From assembly GCA_002529455.1 (NCBI GenBank), contig NYMS01000010.1:1-64000 (forward strand): 64,000 nt of DNA, in the 5' to 3' direction. Below, one piece after another: positions 46,219 to 55,262 of this stretch (the first letter of the stretch is position 1; the number at the start of each line of letters is the position of its first letter). The notes beneath the pieces are model-generated. The model did no database searches and had not been told where the DNA came from. It worked only from the letters and a program-made list of their open reading frames with translations. The DNA comes from Glycomyces fuscus. Its GTDB lineage: Bacteria > Actinomycetota > Actinomycetes > Streptosporangiales > Streptosporangiaceae. Both the position numbers and the translations under genes were made by a program.

Positions 46219-48110
46219 GCACCGCGCAGCACACCGCCCCGCGCACACAGGCCGCGCCGGAACCGCAGGCCGAACGCGCGCCCTCGCCGCTCGGCGTCCT
46301 CCTGGAACCGATCAGGGGGCGCGTCCGCGCGGCCGTGGCCCTCCAGGGCCTGGCCGGCGCGCTCGGCCTCGTCCCCCTGATCTGCCTGGCCGAGGCCGCG
46401 GCCGCGCTGCTGGCCGACGGTCCGACCGACATCGTCCCGGTGTGGACGCTGGTCGCGGTCGCGCTGGCCGGAGCGGTCGCCGCCCTGGCCGCGGGCACCG
46501 CCTCCACCCTGGTCGGCCACCTGGCCGACAACGACATGCAGCTGTCCGTGCGGCGCGCCCTGGCCCGCCGCCTGGACCGGGTCCCGCTGGGCTGGTTCTC
46601 CGGCCGCGGCTCGGGCCGGGTCAAGAAGGCCCTGCACGACGACATCGAGGACGTCCACTCCCTGGTCGCCCACACCCTTCCCGACCTGGCCTCCGTCGTC
46701 ACGGTCCCCGTGGTCGCCCTGGCCTACCTCGCCCTCGTGGACTGGCGCCTGACCCTGGTCGCGGTGCTGCCGGTGCTCGCGGGAGTCCTGCTGTTCGCGC
46801 GGGCGATGGCCGGGTCGATGGGCAAGATGGCCGAGTACGCCGAGGCGATGGGCGCCGTCAACACCGCGGCGGTGGAGTTCGTCGACGGCATCCAGGTGGT
46901 CAAGCACTTCGGCGGGCACCGCAGGGCCCACGAGCGCTTCACCCGGGCCGCCGACGCCTTCGCCGACTTCTTCGTCTCCTGGTCGCGCGCCACCACCCCG
47001 GTCACGGTCGCCTCCTTCCTGGTGCTGTCGGCGCCCACGGTCACCGTCACCGTGGTGGCGGCGGGGGCGGGTTTCGCCGCCCTGGGCTGGAGCGAGCCGG
47101 TCTCGGTGGTGGCCTTCGCCCTGCTGGCCCCGGCGCTGTGCGCGCCGATGAACGTGATCGGCTCACGGGTGCAGCAGATCCAGGCGGCCCGGGCCGCGGC
47201 CGGACGGGTCCGCGACCTGCTCGACACCCCGTCCCTGCCCGAGGGCTCCGGCCGGGTTCCGCGGGGCGCCCGCGTGGTCTTCGACGGAGTGCGCTTCGCC
47301 TACCCGTCCCAGGACGGCGCCGGGGAGGGCGGGGAGGTCCTGCGCGGCGTGGACCTGGTCCTGGAACCGGGCACCGTGACCGCGCTGGTCGGCCCGTCCG
47401 GCGCGGGCAAGACCACCCTGGCCACCCTGCCCGCGCGCTTCGCCGACGTCACGGCGGGCTCGGTCACCGTGGGCGGGGCCGACGTGCGCGACATCCCCCC
47501 GCGCGAGCTGTACAGCACGGTCGGCTTCGTCTTCCAGGACGTGCGCCTGCTGCGGGAGACCGTGGCCGACAACATCGCCATGGGACGCCCGGGCGCCACC
47601 CGGGCCGAGGTGGAGGCCGCCGCCCGCGCCGCGCGCGTGGCCGAGCGGATCGAGGCGCTGCCGCGCGGCTACGACTCCGTGGTGGGCGAGGACGCCGACC
47701 TGTCCGGCGGGGAGGCCCAGCGGGTCTGCATCGCCCGCGCCCTGCTCGCCGACACCCCCGTGCTGGTCCTGGACGAGGCCACCGCCGCCGTGGACCCGGT
47801 CTCGGAGGCGGCCATCCAGGACGCGCTCAGCGAGCTGGCCCGGGGGCGCACGGTCCTGGTGATCGCGCACCGGCTCAGCACCGTGGCCGGGGCCGACCTG
47901 ATCGCGGTCATGGACGAGGGCCGCGTGGTGGAGCGCGGCACCCACGGAGAGCTCCTGGCGCGCGGCGGCCGGTACGCCGCACTGTGGCGCGCCCAGCACG
48001 GGGACGCCCGCGACGGGGCCGCGCCCGAGTGGGACACGTCCGGCGGGGACGCCCGGGACGGGGCCGGGCCTGACGGGGACGCACGAGACGAACCGGGAGA
48101 AGACCAGTGA
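46215..48110 (+). CDS. ABC transporter, fused permease-ATPase (YbtP/IrtA-like)
   Basis: This 631-residue half-transporter has six membrane segments (about 35-320) followed by an ATPase domain (about 350-590). Walker A is GPSGAGKTT, the signature is LSGGEAQRVCIARA, Walker B is VLVLDEATAAVD, and the H-loop is AHRLST. The pair with the next gene resembles YbtP/YbtQ and IrtA/IrtB, exporter-fold systems that import metal-loaded siderophores in yersiniabactin and mycobactin loci; export is the alternative. The C-terminal tail has a Gly/Asp-rich repeat (GDARDGA). GTGA overlap with the upstream gene. Confidence 0.9.
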   Translation: MSTAQHTAPRTQAAPEPQAERAPSPLGVLLEPIRGRVRAAVALQGLAGALGLVPLICLAEAAAALLADGPTDIVPVWTLVAVALAGAVAALAAGTASTLVGHLADNDMQLSVRRALARRLDRVPLGWFSGRGSGRVKKALHDDIEDVHSLVAHTLPDLASVVTVPVVALAYLALVDWRLTLVAVLPVLAGVLLFARAMAGSMGKMAEYAEAMGAVNTAAVEFVDGIQVVKHFGGHRRAHERFTRAADAFADFFVSWSRATTPVTVASFLVLSAPTVTVTVVAAGAGFAALGWSEPVSVVAFALLAPALCAPMNVIGSRVQQIQAARAAAGRVRDLLDTPSLPEGSGRVPRGARVVFDGVRFAYPSQDGAGEGGEVLRGVDLVLEPGTVTALVGPSGAGKTTLATLPARFADVTAGSVTVGGADVRDIPPRELYSTVGFVFQDVRLLRETVADNIAMGRPGATRAEVEAAARAARVAERIEALPRGYDSVVGEDADLSGGEAQRVCIARALLADTPVLVLDEATAAVDPVSEAAIQDALSELARGRTVLVIAHRLSTVAGADLIAVMDEGRVVERGTHGELLARGGRYAALWRAQHGDARDGAAPEWDTSGGDARDGAGPDGDARDEPGEDQ

Positions 48111-49846
48111 TCCGAGCCCTCCTCAAGGCCCTGGGCCCCGAGCACGCCGGGCCCGTGCGCGCGAGCCTCGCGCTCACCACCGCCGTCTCGGCCCTCCAGG
48201 GCGTGCTGTTCGCCCTCCTGGTCCCCGTGCTGTCCCGCCTCCTGGGGCCCGACCCGGACCGGGCCTGGCCCTGGGTGGCCGTGCTGCTGGGCGCCACCGC
48301 CGTCTACGCGGTCCTGCGCGCGGGCAGCCTGTACCTCAACTTCCGCGTCGGCGGCGCGCTCTCGCGGGCCCTGCACCACCGGCTCGGCGACCACCTCGTC
48401 CGCCTGCCCCTGGGGTGGTTCACCGGCGGCCGGGTCGGTGAGCTCAACCGCCTCGCCACCGACGGCGTCTCGCGGGCCACCAGCCTGCCCGTGCACCTGT
48501 ACCCGGCCCTGGCCGACGCGGTGGTCACCCCCGTCGTCTCGGCCCTGGCCCTGTTCCTGTGGGACTGGCGGGTCGCGCTGGCGGCCGCCGCCTGCCTGCC
48601 CCTGCTGTGGATGGTCTTCACCCTGTCCGGCGAGGCGGTCGGGCGCAACGACGCCGCGCGCGACGCCGTCACCGACGAGGCCGCCGACCGGGTCCTGGAG
48701 TACGCCCGCGCACAGCCCGTGCTGCGGGCCTTCGGCCGGACGGACAGGGGAGGCGAACGCCTCGACGCGGCGATGGAGGCCGAGCACGGCGCCGCCCGCC
48801 GGCTGCTGCTGCGCGCGGTCCCCGTCCTGCTCGGCTACTCCTTCGCCGTGCGCCTGGTCTTCGGCCTGCTCCTGGTCTGCACCGTGCTCCTCACGCTCGG
48901 CGGCACCCTGGACGCGCCCCTGGCGGTCGCGCTGCTCGTGCTCGTGGCCAGGTTCGTCCACCCCCTGGCCGGGGCCGCCGACCAGGGCGCCGCGCTGAGG
49001 ATGGCGACCAACGGCCTGGGCCGGATCAACGCCGTCCTCGACGCCCGGCCCCTCCCCGAACCCGAGGAGCCGACGCCGCCGGGGGGCGCCGACGTGGAGT
49101 TCGACGACGTGTCCTTCTCCTACGCCCCGGACGGGCCCCGCGTGCTGGACGGGGTCTCCTTCCGGGCCGAGCCCGGGACGCTGACCGCCCTGGTCGGCCC
49201 CTCCGGCTCCGGCAAGACCACGGTGGCCCGCCTGCTGGCGCGCTTCCACGACGCCGACGCGGGAAGCGTGCGCGTCGGCGGGGTCGACGTGCGCTCCATC
49301 GGCAGCGAGGAGCTGTCCCGGCACGTGGCGATGGTCTTCCAGGACGTGTACCTGTTCGACGCGAGCATCGCCGAGAACGTGCTCCTGGCCGACCCCGGCG
49401 CCACGGGGGAGGACCTGGAACGGGTCGCCGCCGCCTCCGGCCTCGACGCGGTGGTGGCCGAGCTCCCCGACGGCTGGGACACCCGTGTCGGCGAGGGGGG
49501 AGCCTCCCTCTCGGGAGGGCAGAAGCAGCGGGTCTCCATCGCCCGAGCCCTGCTCAAGGACGCGCCCGTCGTCGTCCTGGACGAGGCCTCGGCCGCCCTG
49601 GACGCGGAGAACGAGGCGCTGCTGACCCGGGCCGCCGTCGCGCTGGCCCGCGAGCGCACCGTGCTCGTCATCGCGCACCGGCCCGCCACCGTGGCCGCCG
49701 CCGACCGGGTGGTGTTCCTCGACGCCGGGCGCGTCGCCGAGACCGGCACCCCGGCCGAGCTCCTCGCCGCGGGGGGCCGCCACGCCGAGTTCGCCCGCTC
49801 GCGCGAGCGGGCCCGGGGTTGGAGGCTGACCGCCGAACCCTCCTGA
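48107..49846 (+). CDS. ABC transporter, fused permease-ATPase (YbtQ/IrtB-like)
   Basis: This 579-residue partner of the preceding half-transporter has six membrane segments (about 20-300) and an ATPase domain (about 325-560). Walker A is GPSGSGKTT, the signature LSGGQKQRVSIARA, Walker B VVVLDEASAALD, and the H-loop AHRPAT. It probably forms a heterodimer with the product of the upstream gene, whose stop it overlaps by four bases. It is the last gene of the coupled series that began at 36822. A palindromic element follows after about 100 bp. Confidence 0.9.
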   Translation: MIRALLKALGPEHAGPVRASLALTTAVSALQGVLFALLVPVLSRLLGPDPDRAWPWVAVLLGATAVYAVLRAGSLYLNFRVGGALSRALHHRLGDHLVRLPLGWFTGGRVGELNRLATDGVSRATSLPVHLYPALADAVVTPVVSALALFLWDWRVALAAAACLPLLWMVFTLSGEAVGRNDAARDAVTDEAADRVLEYARAQPVLRAFGRTDRGGERLDAAMEAEHGAARRLLLRAVPVLLGYSFAVRLVFGLLLVCTVLLTLGGTLDAPLAVALLVLVARFVHPLAGAADQGAALRMATNGLGRINAVLDARPLPEPEEPTPPGGADVEFDDVSFSYAPDGPRVLDGVSFRAEPGTLTALVGPSGSGKTTVARLLARFHDADAGSVRVGGVDVRSIGSEELSRHVAMVFQDVYLFDASIAENVLLADPGATGEDLERVAAASGLDAVVAELPDGWDTRVGEGGASLSGGQKQRVSIARALLKDAPVVVLDEASAALDAENEALLTRAAVALARERTVLVIAHRPATVAAADRVVFLDAGRVAETGTPAELLAAGGRHAEFARSRERARGWRLTAEPS

Positions 49847-50257
49847 CCGGGACCGGCCGTCCGACCGGACCGGCCCCGAACCGCGTCCGCGCGGCGCCCC
49901 CACAGCCCGTCCTGAACCGCGCTCACAGCGACACCCCTCCTGAGCCAGCCGGAAACGTTGCTGGTGTGACATGAGGGTTCTGACCTGCGGTGATCTTGTA
50001 CTTATAGCCGATGTCGACGCTCGAACCCCGCTACAGGTACAAGATCACGGCGAATGGGGCGGCCCGGTGAACCTTTCCGGTCACCGCATGGGCCGCTCCG
50101 AAACCCGTCCGACCATCCCGTTCCACGCCGAACCGCACTGACAGCGGCATCACCAGACGCACCGAACCCCACCCGCGAAGGCCCGCCGGGGCCGCGCGGA
50201 CCCCATACGCCCCCCGCCCTCCCCCTCCCCTCCACGTCCCCTGAGGAGACCACGCGC
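49847..50257. other. Intergenic region holding palindromic element C
   Basis: This 411-bp gap lies between the ABC pair and the P450 gene. About a third of it is the palindromic element at 49949-50080. The rest has no supported gene and no Zur-type box that I can see, so the promoter of the P450-importer operon is not identified. Confidence 0.5.
49949..50080. repeat. Palindromic dispersed element, copy C (inverted)
   Basis: Core arms GTGATCTTGTACTTATAGC (49990-50008) and GCTACAGGTACAAGATCAC (50030-50048) differ at two positions. The CGCAGGTCAG-type flank, ending CCGGAAACG at 49949, is on the left here, and the CCTTTCCGG end is on the right (50072-50080). This is the opposite orientation to copies A and B. 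Both ends are inverted repeats of CCGGAAA. Confidence 0.8.
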
Positions 50258-51487
50258 ATGACCGCACCCGCCCCCGAGGAGCCCGGTTCCGCCACCCCGC
50301 CGCCGGCGGAGTTCCCCGTGGCCCGCTCCTGCCCCCTCTCCCCGCCCGAGGCCTACGAGGGGATGCGCGCCGCCGCCCCCCTGACCCGGGTCACGATCCC
50401 CAGCGGCAAGCAGGCCTGGCTGCTCACCCGCTACGACGACGTGCGCACCGCGCTGTCGCACCCCGCCTCCAGCTCCGACGCGCGCCACCCCGGCTTCCCG
50501 GCCCTGGGCAGGGGCGAACAGGCGGTCGCCGCCGACCTGCGCCCGTTCATCCGGATGGACCCGCCCGACCACACCCGCGTCCGCCGCATGCTCGTGGGCG
50601 AGTTCACCGTGCGGCGGGTGCGGGAGATGCGCTCGGAGATCGAGCGGATCTGCGCCGAGCAGGTCCGCCACCTGCTCTCCCTGCCGACCCCCGCCGACCT
50701 GGTCGGCGAGTACGCCAACCGGGTGTCCACCACCGTCATCTGCCGCCTGCTCGGCGTCCCCCTGGAGGACCTGGAGTTCTTCCGGCGGATCACCACGGTC
50801 TCGGGCGGACGCGACAGCACCGAGGAGGAGGTGGGCGCCGCGCTCGCCGACCTGTTCGGGCTCATCGACCGGCTCATCGACGAGAAGGCCGGCGACCCGC
50901 GGGACGACCTCATCAGCCGCCTGGTCACGGGCCCGCTGGCGCGCGGGGAGATCACCCGCCGGTCCCTGCTCTCCCAGATCGGCATCACCCTCAACGCCGG
51001 GCACGAGACCTCGCGCAACATGATCCCGCTCGCGGCGCTGGCCCTGCTGGACCACCCCGACCAGCTGGCCCTGCTGCGCGAGGACCCCTCGCTGTGGCCG
51101 GGCGCGGTGGACGAACTCCTGCGCTACCTGTCGGTGGCCGACGTCATCACCCTGCGCGTGGCCACCGAGGACATCCCCCTGGACGGGGCCACCATCCCGG
51201 CGGGCGACGGCTACATCGCGCTGCTCGGCGCCGCCAACCGCGACCCCGCGGCCTTCCCCGACCCCGGGACGCTGGACGTGACCCGCCAACAGCGGGGCCA
51301 CGTCGCCTTCGGCTACGGCACCCACCAGTGCGTGGGGCAGAACCTGGGGCGCCTGGAGATCGAGGTGGCCCTGCGGACGCTGTTCGAGCAGGTGCCCACC
51401 CTGCGCCCGGCCGTCCCGCTGGAGGAGCTGCCCCAGCGCTCGGCCTCGGCGATCTTCGGCCTGGAGGAGGTGCCGGTGTCGTGGTGA
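50258..51487 (+). CDS. Cytochrome P450 (CYP105-like)
   Basis: This 409-residue bacterial class I P450 has the heme-binding loop FGYGTHQCVGQNLGRLE (Cys ligand about residue 357), the I-helix oxygen-binding motif AGHETS (about 248-253) and the K-helix motif ELLR (ExxR). Layout and sequence resemble the CYP105 family; coelibactin loci carry CYP105N1. It probably hydroxylates or oxidises the metallophore or its precursor with electrons from the adjacent ferredoxin. GAGGAGA precedes the ATG. It overlaps the ferredoxin gene by four bases. Confidence 0.92.
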   Translation: MTAPAPEEPGSATPPPAEFPVARSCPLSPPEAYEGMRAAAPLTRVTIPSGKQAWLLTRYDDVRTALSHPASSSDARHPGFPALGRGEQAVAADLRPFIRMDPPDHTRVRRMLVGEFTVRRVREMRSEIERICAEQVRHLLSLPTPADLVGEYANRVSTTVICRLLGVPLEDLEFFRRITTVSGGRDSTEEEVGAALADLFGLIDRLIDEKAGDPRDDLISRLVTGPLARGEITRRSLLSQIGITLNAGHETSRNMIPLAALALLDHPDQLALLREDPSLWPGAVDELLRYLSVADVITLRVATEDIPLDGATIPAGDGYIALLGAANRDPAAFPDPGTLDVTRQQRGHVAFGYGTHQCVGQNLGRLEIEVALRTLFEQVPTLRPAVPLEELPQRSASAIFGLEEVPVSW

Positions 51488-51813
51488 GCCCCGACCGGCA
51501 CGAGGACGCGCCCGGCCCCGGCGAGGCGGACGGGAGTCCGCCGCAGACCACTCCGCGCGGCCCCGCCCCGCTGGGCGGGAACCCGTCGCGGACGGCCCCG
51601 CACGGCACCGGCCCGCTGCGCCTGCACGCCGACACCGGTGTGTGCGCCGGAGCCGGGCAGTGCGTCCGGGCCGCCCCCGACCTCTTCGACCAGGGCGACG
51701 ACGGCCTGGTGGTCCTGCTCCGCGCCGACGTCCCCGAACAGGCGCGCGAGCGCGCCCTGACGGCGGCCGACTGGTGCCCCTCGGGCGCCGTCGGCGTCCG
51801 TGAGACCCCCTGA
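51484..51813 (+). CDS. Ferredoxin, 3Fe-4S type, P450 partner
   Basis: This 109-residue protein has an unusual 45-residue Pro/Gly-rich N-terminal extension followed by a small ferredoxin (about 46-109). It has three cluster cysteines (CAGAGQCVRAAPDLFD and WCPSG), the usual pattern of [3Fe-4S] ferredoxins that feed CYP105 enzymes. The GTG start overlaps the P450 stop (GTGA), and another GTG lies one codon upstream. A shorter protein starting at the ferredoxin domain cannot be excluded, but no good start is seen there. Confidence 0.88.
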   Translation: MSPDRHEDAPGPGEADGSPPQTTPRGPAPLGGNPSRTAPHGTGPLRLHADTGVCAGAGQCVRAAPDLFDQGDDGLVVLLRADVPEQARERALTAADWCPSGAVGVRETP

Positions 51814-51886
51814 CCCCCTGAACCCGGTGTCAGGACACCATCCCCCGGGCCGTGCCAGCCACGGCCCCGACCCGAAAGGCCCCACG

Positions 51887-53404
51887 ATGAGACGACGATC
51901 CCTCCTGGCCGGCGCGTTCGCGCTGGCCCTGACCGCGACCGGCTGCGGCAGCGGCGGCGGAGGGGACGAGACCGCCGCCTCCGCGGGAGCGGCCCTGCGC
52001 TACGCCGCGGTGGGGGCGCCCGCCGCCACCACCCACGACCCGCACGGACGGGTCGGCAACGAGGCCGACTACCTGCGCTTCGCCATGCTCTACGACGTCC
52101 TCACCGTGACCGACGAGCAGGGCGCCGTCCAGCCGCGCCTGGCCGAGTCGTGGGAGCCGGTGGACGGCGACCTCACCCGCTGGCGCGTCGCCCTGCGCGA
52201 CGACGCCGCCTTCTCCGACGGCGAGCCCGTCACGGCCGACGACGTCCTGTTCTCGCTGCGCCGCATCCAGCGCAAGGGCGCGGAGAACAACGGCCGCCTG
52301 TCCATGTTCGACCTGGAGGCCTCCAGCGCCACCGGCGAGCACGAGCTGGAGCTGGTCACCTCCGAGCCCTACGCCGAGGTCGGCCTCGCCCTGGCCTCCC
52401 TCACCTTCGTCGTCCCCGACGGCAGCGAGGAGATCACCGAGCCCGTCGCGGGCTCGGGCCCCTTCGTCCTGGACGGGGGCGACGACACCACCTCCGTCCT
52501 GAGCCGCAACGACGACTGGTGGGGCGAGGCCCCCGGGTACGAGACGCTGGAGATCACCGCCATGCCCGACCCGGCCGCGCGCGCCGCCGCCGTCGCCTCC
52601 GGGCAGGCCGACGTCGCCGGGAGCGTCGCACCGGCCACCGCCCGGCAGTACGCCGACGGCGGCGAGGTCGAGGTGGTCACCCGGCCCGGGGGCGTCAACT
52701 ACCCCCTGGTCATGGACACGCGGACCGAGCCCTTCGACGACCCCGACGTGCGCGAGGCGGTCAAGCTCGCCCTGGACCGGGAGCAGCTCGTGGAGACCGT
52801 CTTCCTGGGCTACGGCGAGCCCGGCGCGGACGTCCTCGCCCCCCTGGAGCCCTCCGCGCCGGACGCGCCCCCGGTGGAGCGCGACCTGGACCGGGCGCGC
52901 GAACTGCTGGAGGAGGCCGGGCACGGGGACGGGGTGTCGCTCACCCTGCACGCCACCAACTCCTACCCCGGTATGGAGGAGGCCGCCGTTCTGGTCTCCG
53001 AGCAGCTCGCCGAGGCCGGGATCGAGGTCGGGGTCGAGGTGGGCGCCCCCGACACCTACTGGACCGAGGTCTGGAACGTCGAGCCCTTCTACCTCAACAG
53101 CCTCGGCGGCAACGGCTTCGTGGACTTCTCCCGGATGGCGCTGCTCGCCGACGGCCCCATCAACGAGACCGGCTGGAACGACGAGGAGTGGGACGCCGAC
53201 TTCGCCGAGGCCCTGGCCACCGAGGACGAGGCCGAGCGCCACGCGATCCTGGGCGACCTCCAGCGGCGCGTCGCCGACGAGGGCGGCTACGTGGTCTGGG
53301 GCGTGGGCGAGGGCATCGACCTCACCGCGCCCGGCGTGACCGACCTGCCCACCGGCCCCGGGTTCCACCGGCTGCGCGTCGAACAGGTCGGGGTGCCGGG
53401 CTGA
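51887..53404 (+). CDS. Substrate-binding lipoprotein of an Opp/Nik/Cnt-type importer
   Basis: This 505-residue family 5 extracellular solute-binding protein has a lipoprotein signal peptide (RRR, hydrophobic core, lipobox LTATGC with Cys21) and a Gly/Ser linker. The body shows PRLAESWEPVDGDLTRWRVALRDDAAFSDGEPVTADDVLFSLRRI, GSGPFVLD, and DVREAVKLALDREQLVETVFLGYGEPG. It is the first gene of a four-gene importer operon next to the metallophore genes. Related Cnt systems import the zincophore staphylopine with its metal, so binding of the locus product is a sound inference; peptides are the alternative. Confidence 0.88.
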   Translation: MRRRSLLAGAFALALTATGCGSGGGGDETAASAGAALRYAAVGAPAATTHDPHGRVGNEADYLRFAMLYDVLTVTDEQGAVQPRLAESWEPVDGDLTRWRVALRDDAAFSDGEPVTADDVLFSLRRIQRKGAENNGRLSMFDLEASSATGEHELELVTSEPYAEVGLALASLTFVVPDGSEEITEPVAGSGPFVLDGGDDTTSVLSRNDDWWGEAPGYETLEITAMPDPAARAAAVASGQADVAGSVAPATARQYADGGEVEVVTRPGGVNYPLVMDTRTEPFDDPDVREAVKLALDREQLVETVFLGYGEPGADVLAPLEPSAPDAPPVERDLDRARELLEEAGHGDGVSLTLHATNSYPGMEEAAVLVSEQLAEAGIEVGVEVGAPDTYWTEVWNVEPFYLNSLGGNGFVDFSRMALLADGPINETGWNDEEWDADFAEALATEDEAERHAILGDLQRRVADEGGYVVWGVGEGIDLTAPGVTDLPTGPGFHRLRVEQVGVPG

Positions 53405-54393
53405 TGCACCCGACCCCCGCGGCGCCGCCCGGCGCCGCACCGCGGACGCGGGGAACGGGCACCGCCCTGCTCCTCGCGTCCGCGCGGGCCCTGCTCCTGC
53501 TGGTGGCGGTGTCGGCCGCGGTCTTCGCCGCCACCGAGCTGCTGCCCGGCGACGCCGCCCAGCTGCGGGCGGTCCCCGGGGCGGAGCAGGAGGAGGTCGA
53601 CCGCCTGCGCGAGGAACTGGGCCTGGACGCGCCCGCCTGGCTGCGCTACGCCGCGTGGGCGGCCTCCCTGGCCACCGGCGACCCCGGTACCTCCCTGGTC
53701 AACGGGCGGCCCGTCGCCGACGCCCTCCTCCAGCGGCTGCCCGCCACGCTCGCGCTCGTGGGGGGAGCGCTCCTGCTGGCCGCGCCCGCCATGCTCGCCC
53801 TGGGCTGGTGGGCGGGCGCGGCCCGCCGGGGCGGGGGAGCGCCGACCGCGCTGCTGACCGGCGCCGCAGCCCTGCCCTCGGCCGTCGTGGCCAGCGGCCT
53901 GGCCGCGCTGCTCTCCGGGGCCCTGGGCCTGGTCCCGCCGGTGTCGCTGCTGCCCCCGGGCAGGCCGCCGACGGACAGCCCCGAACTGCTGGTCCTACCG
54001 GTGCTGTCCCTGGCGCTGCCCACCGTCCTGTTCGGCGCGAGCCTGCTCTCGGGCGCGGTGGCCGACGCCCTGCGCCGCCCCCACGTGGCCGATTCCCGGC
54101 GCCGGGGCAGCCCCGCCTGGCGGGTCGCCGCCGTGGACGTGCTGCCCTTCCTGCTCGCCCCCCTCACCCGCGTCCTGGCCGTCAGCGCGGGCGGGCTCGT
54201 GGCCGCCTCGACCGTGGTGGAGACCCTCTTCGGCTACCCCGGGCTCGGCTCCCTCCTGGTCTCCTCCCTCGCCTCACGCGACCTGCCCGTGGTCCAGGCC
54301 ACGGCGGTGCTCGCGGCGGCAGTCGTCCTGGCGGGCCTGCTGGCGGCCGACGCCGTCGCGGCCGTGGCCGACCCCCGGGGGAGGACGCCGTGA
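53404..54393 (+). CDS. Importer permease 1 (DppB/CntB-like)
   Basis: This 329-residue inner-membrane permease belongs to the Opp/Dpp/Nik family. Six hydrophobic segments are visible (about 25-45, 110-130, 145-170, 190-215, 260-285, 300-320). TELLPGDAAQLRAVPGAEQEEVDRLREELGLDAP is the periplasmic N-terminal signature. VVETLFGYPGLGSLLVSSLASRDLPVVQA contains the conserved EAA-like loop. The ATG overlaps the binding-protein stop (TGATG), and the stop overlaps the next permease. Confidence 0.88.
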   Translation: MHPTPAAPPGAAPRTRGTGTALLLASARALLLLVAVSAAVFAATELLPGDAAQLRAVPGAEQEEVDRLREELGLDAPAWLRYAAWAASLATGDPGTSLVNGRPVADALLQRLPATLALVGGALLLAAPAMLALGWWAGAARRGGGAPTALLTGAAALPSAVVASGLAALLSGALGLVPPVSLLPPGRPPTDSPELLVLPVLSLALPTVLFGASLLSGAVADALRRPHVADSRRRGSPAWRVAAVDVLPFLLAPLTRVLAVSAGGLVAASTVVETLFGYPGLGSLLVSSLASRDLPVVQATAVLAAAVVLAGLLAADAVAAVADPRGRTP

Positions 54394-55262
54394 CCCGCGC
54401 ACTGCTGCCCGTCCTGTTGGTCGCCGTGCTGGCCACCGCGCTCCTGGGGCACTGGCTGGCCCCCCACGACCCCACCGAGCCCCTCGGCGTGCCCTGGCAG
54501 GGCCCCGTGCCGGGCCACCCGCTGGGAACCGACGCCCTGGGCCGCGACGTGTGGTCGCGCGTGCTCGCCGGGGGAGGCGAGCTCCTGGCCGTCTCGGTGG
54601 CCGCCGCCGTGTGCGCCTCGGTCGTGGGCGTCGTCGGCGGCCTGGCCGCGGGCTGGGCCGCGGGCGCTGTCGACCGGCTGCTCACCGCGGCGGCCGACCT
54701 CATGCTGGCCGTGCCCTCGCTGCTGCTGGCCCTGGTGGCGGCGGTCGCGCTGCCCGGCCGGGCGGCCGTCGTGGTCGCCACGGTGTGCGGCGGGGCGCCG
54801 CTCACCCTGCGCGTGGTCCGCGACGCCGTCCGCTCGGTGCGCGCGTCGGGGTACGTGGAGGCCGCCCTGTGCCGGGGCGAGAGCCCGGCGTCGATCCTGT
54901 TCCGGGAGGTCCTGCCCGCCGTGCGCGGACTGGTCACCGCCGACCTGGGGCTGCGGCTCGTGGTGGCCCTCCAGGTCGCCTCGGCGCTGGGCGTCCTGGG
55001 CTTCGGCGCCTCCCCTCCGGCGCCCGACTGGGCGCTGATGCTGCGCGAGAACATGGCCGGCGCGGCGATGAACCCCTGGGCCGTGGCCGCACCGGCCGCC
55101 GCCCTGGGCGCGACCACGGTCGTGCTCGCCCTGTCCGCCCAGTTCTCCCCGCGCCGCGACGGCGTCCGGCCCCGGCCCCGGGGTCCCGCGAGAAGGAAGA
55201 AGGAGGCCCACGGTGGCAGTGGGTTCGGTGGATCCGATCGATGCGGTGGATTCGGTGGCTGA
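54390..55262 (+). CDS. Importer permease 2 (DppC/CntC-like)
   Basis: This 290-residue permease shows the DppC start pattern APHDPTEPLG and HPLGTDALGRDVWSRVLAGG, then five further hydrophobic segments and the EAA loop YVEAALCRGESPASILFREVLP. The C-terminal 25 residues are basic and Gly-rich and overlap the start of the ATPase gene by 50 bp. GTGA overlap with permease 1. It should form the membrane channel with permease 1. Confidence 0.87.
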   Translation: MTRALLPVLLVAVLATALLGHWLAPHDPTEPLGVPWQGPVPGHPLGTDALGRDVWSRVLAGGGELLAVSVAAAVCASVVGVVGGLAAGWAAGAVDRLLTAAADLMLAVPSLLLALVAAVALPGRAAVVVATVCGGAPLTLRVVRDAVRSVRASGYVEAALCRGESPASILFREVLPAVRGLVTADLGLRLVVALQVASALGVLGFGASPPAPDWALMLRENMAGAAMNPWAVAAPAAALGATTVVLALSAQFSPRRDGVRPRPRGPARRKKEAHGGSGFGGSDRCGGFGG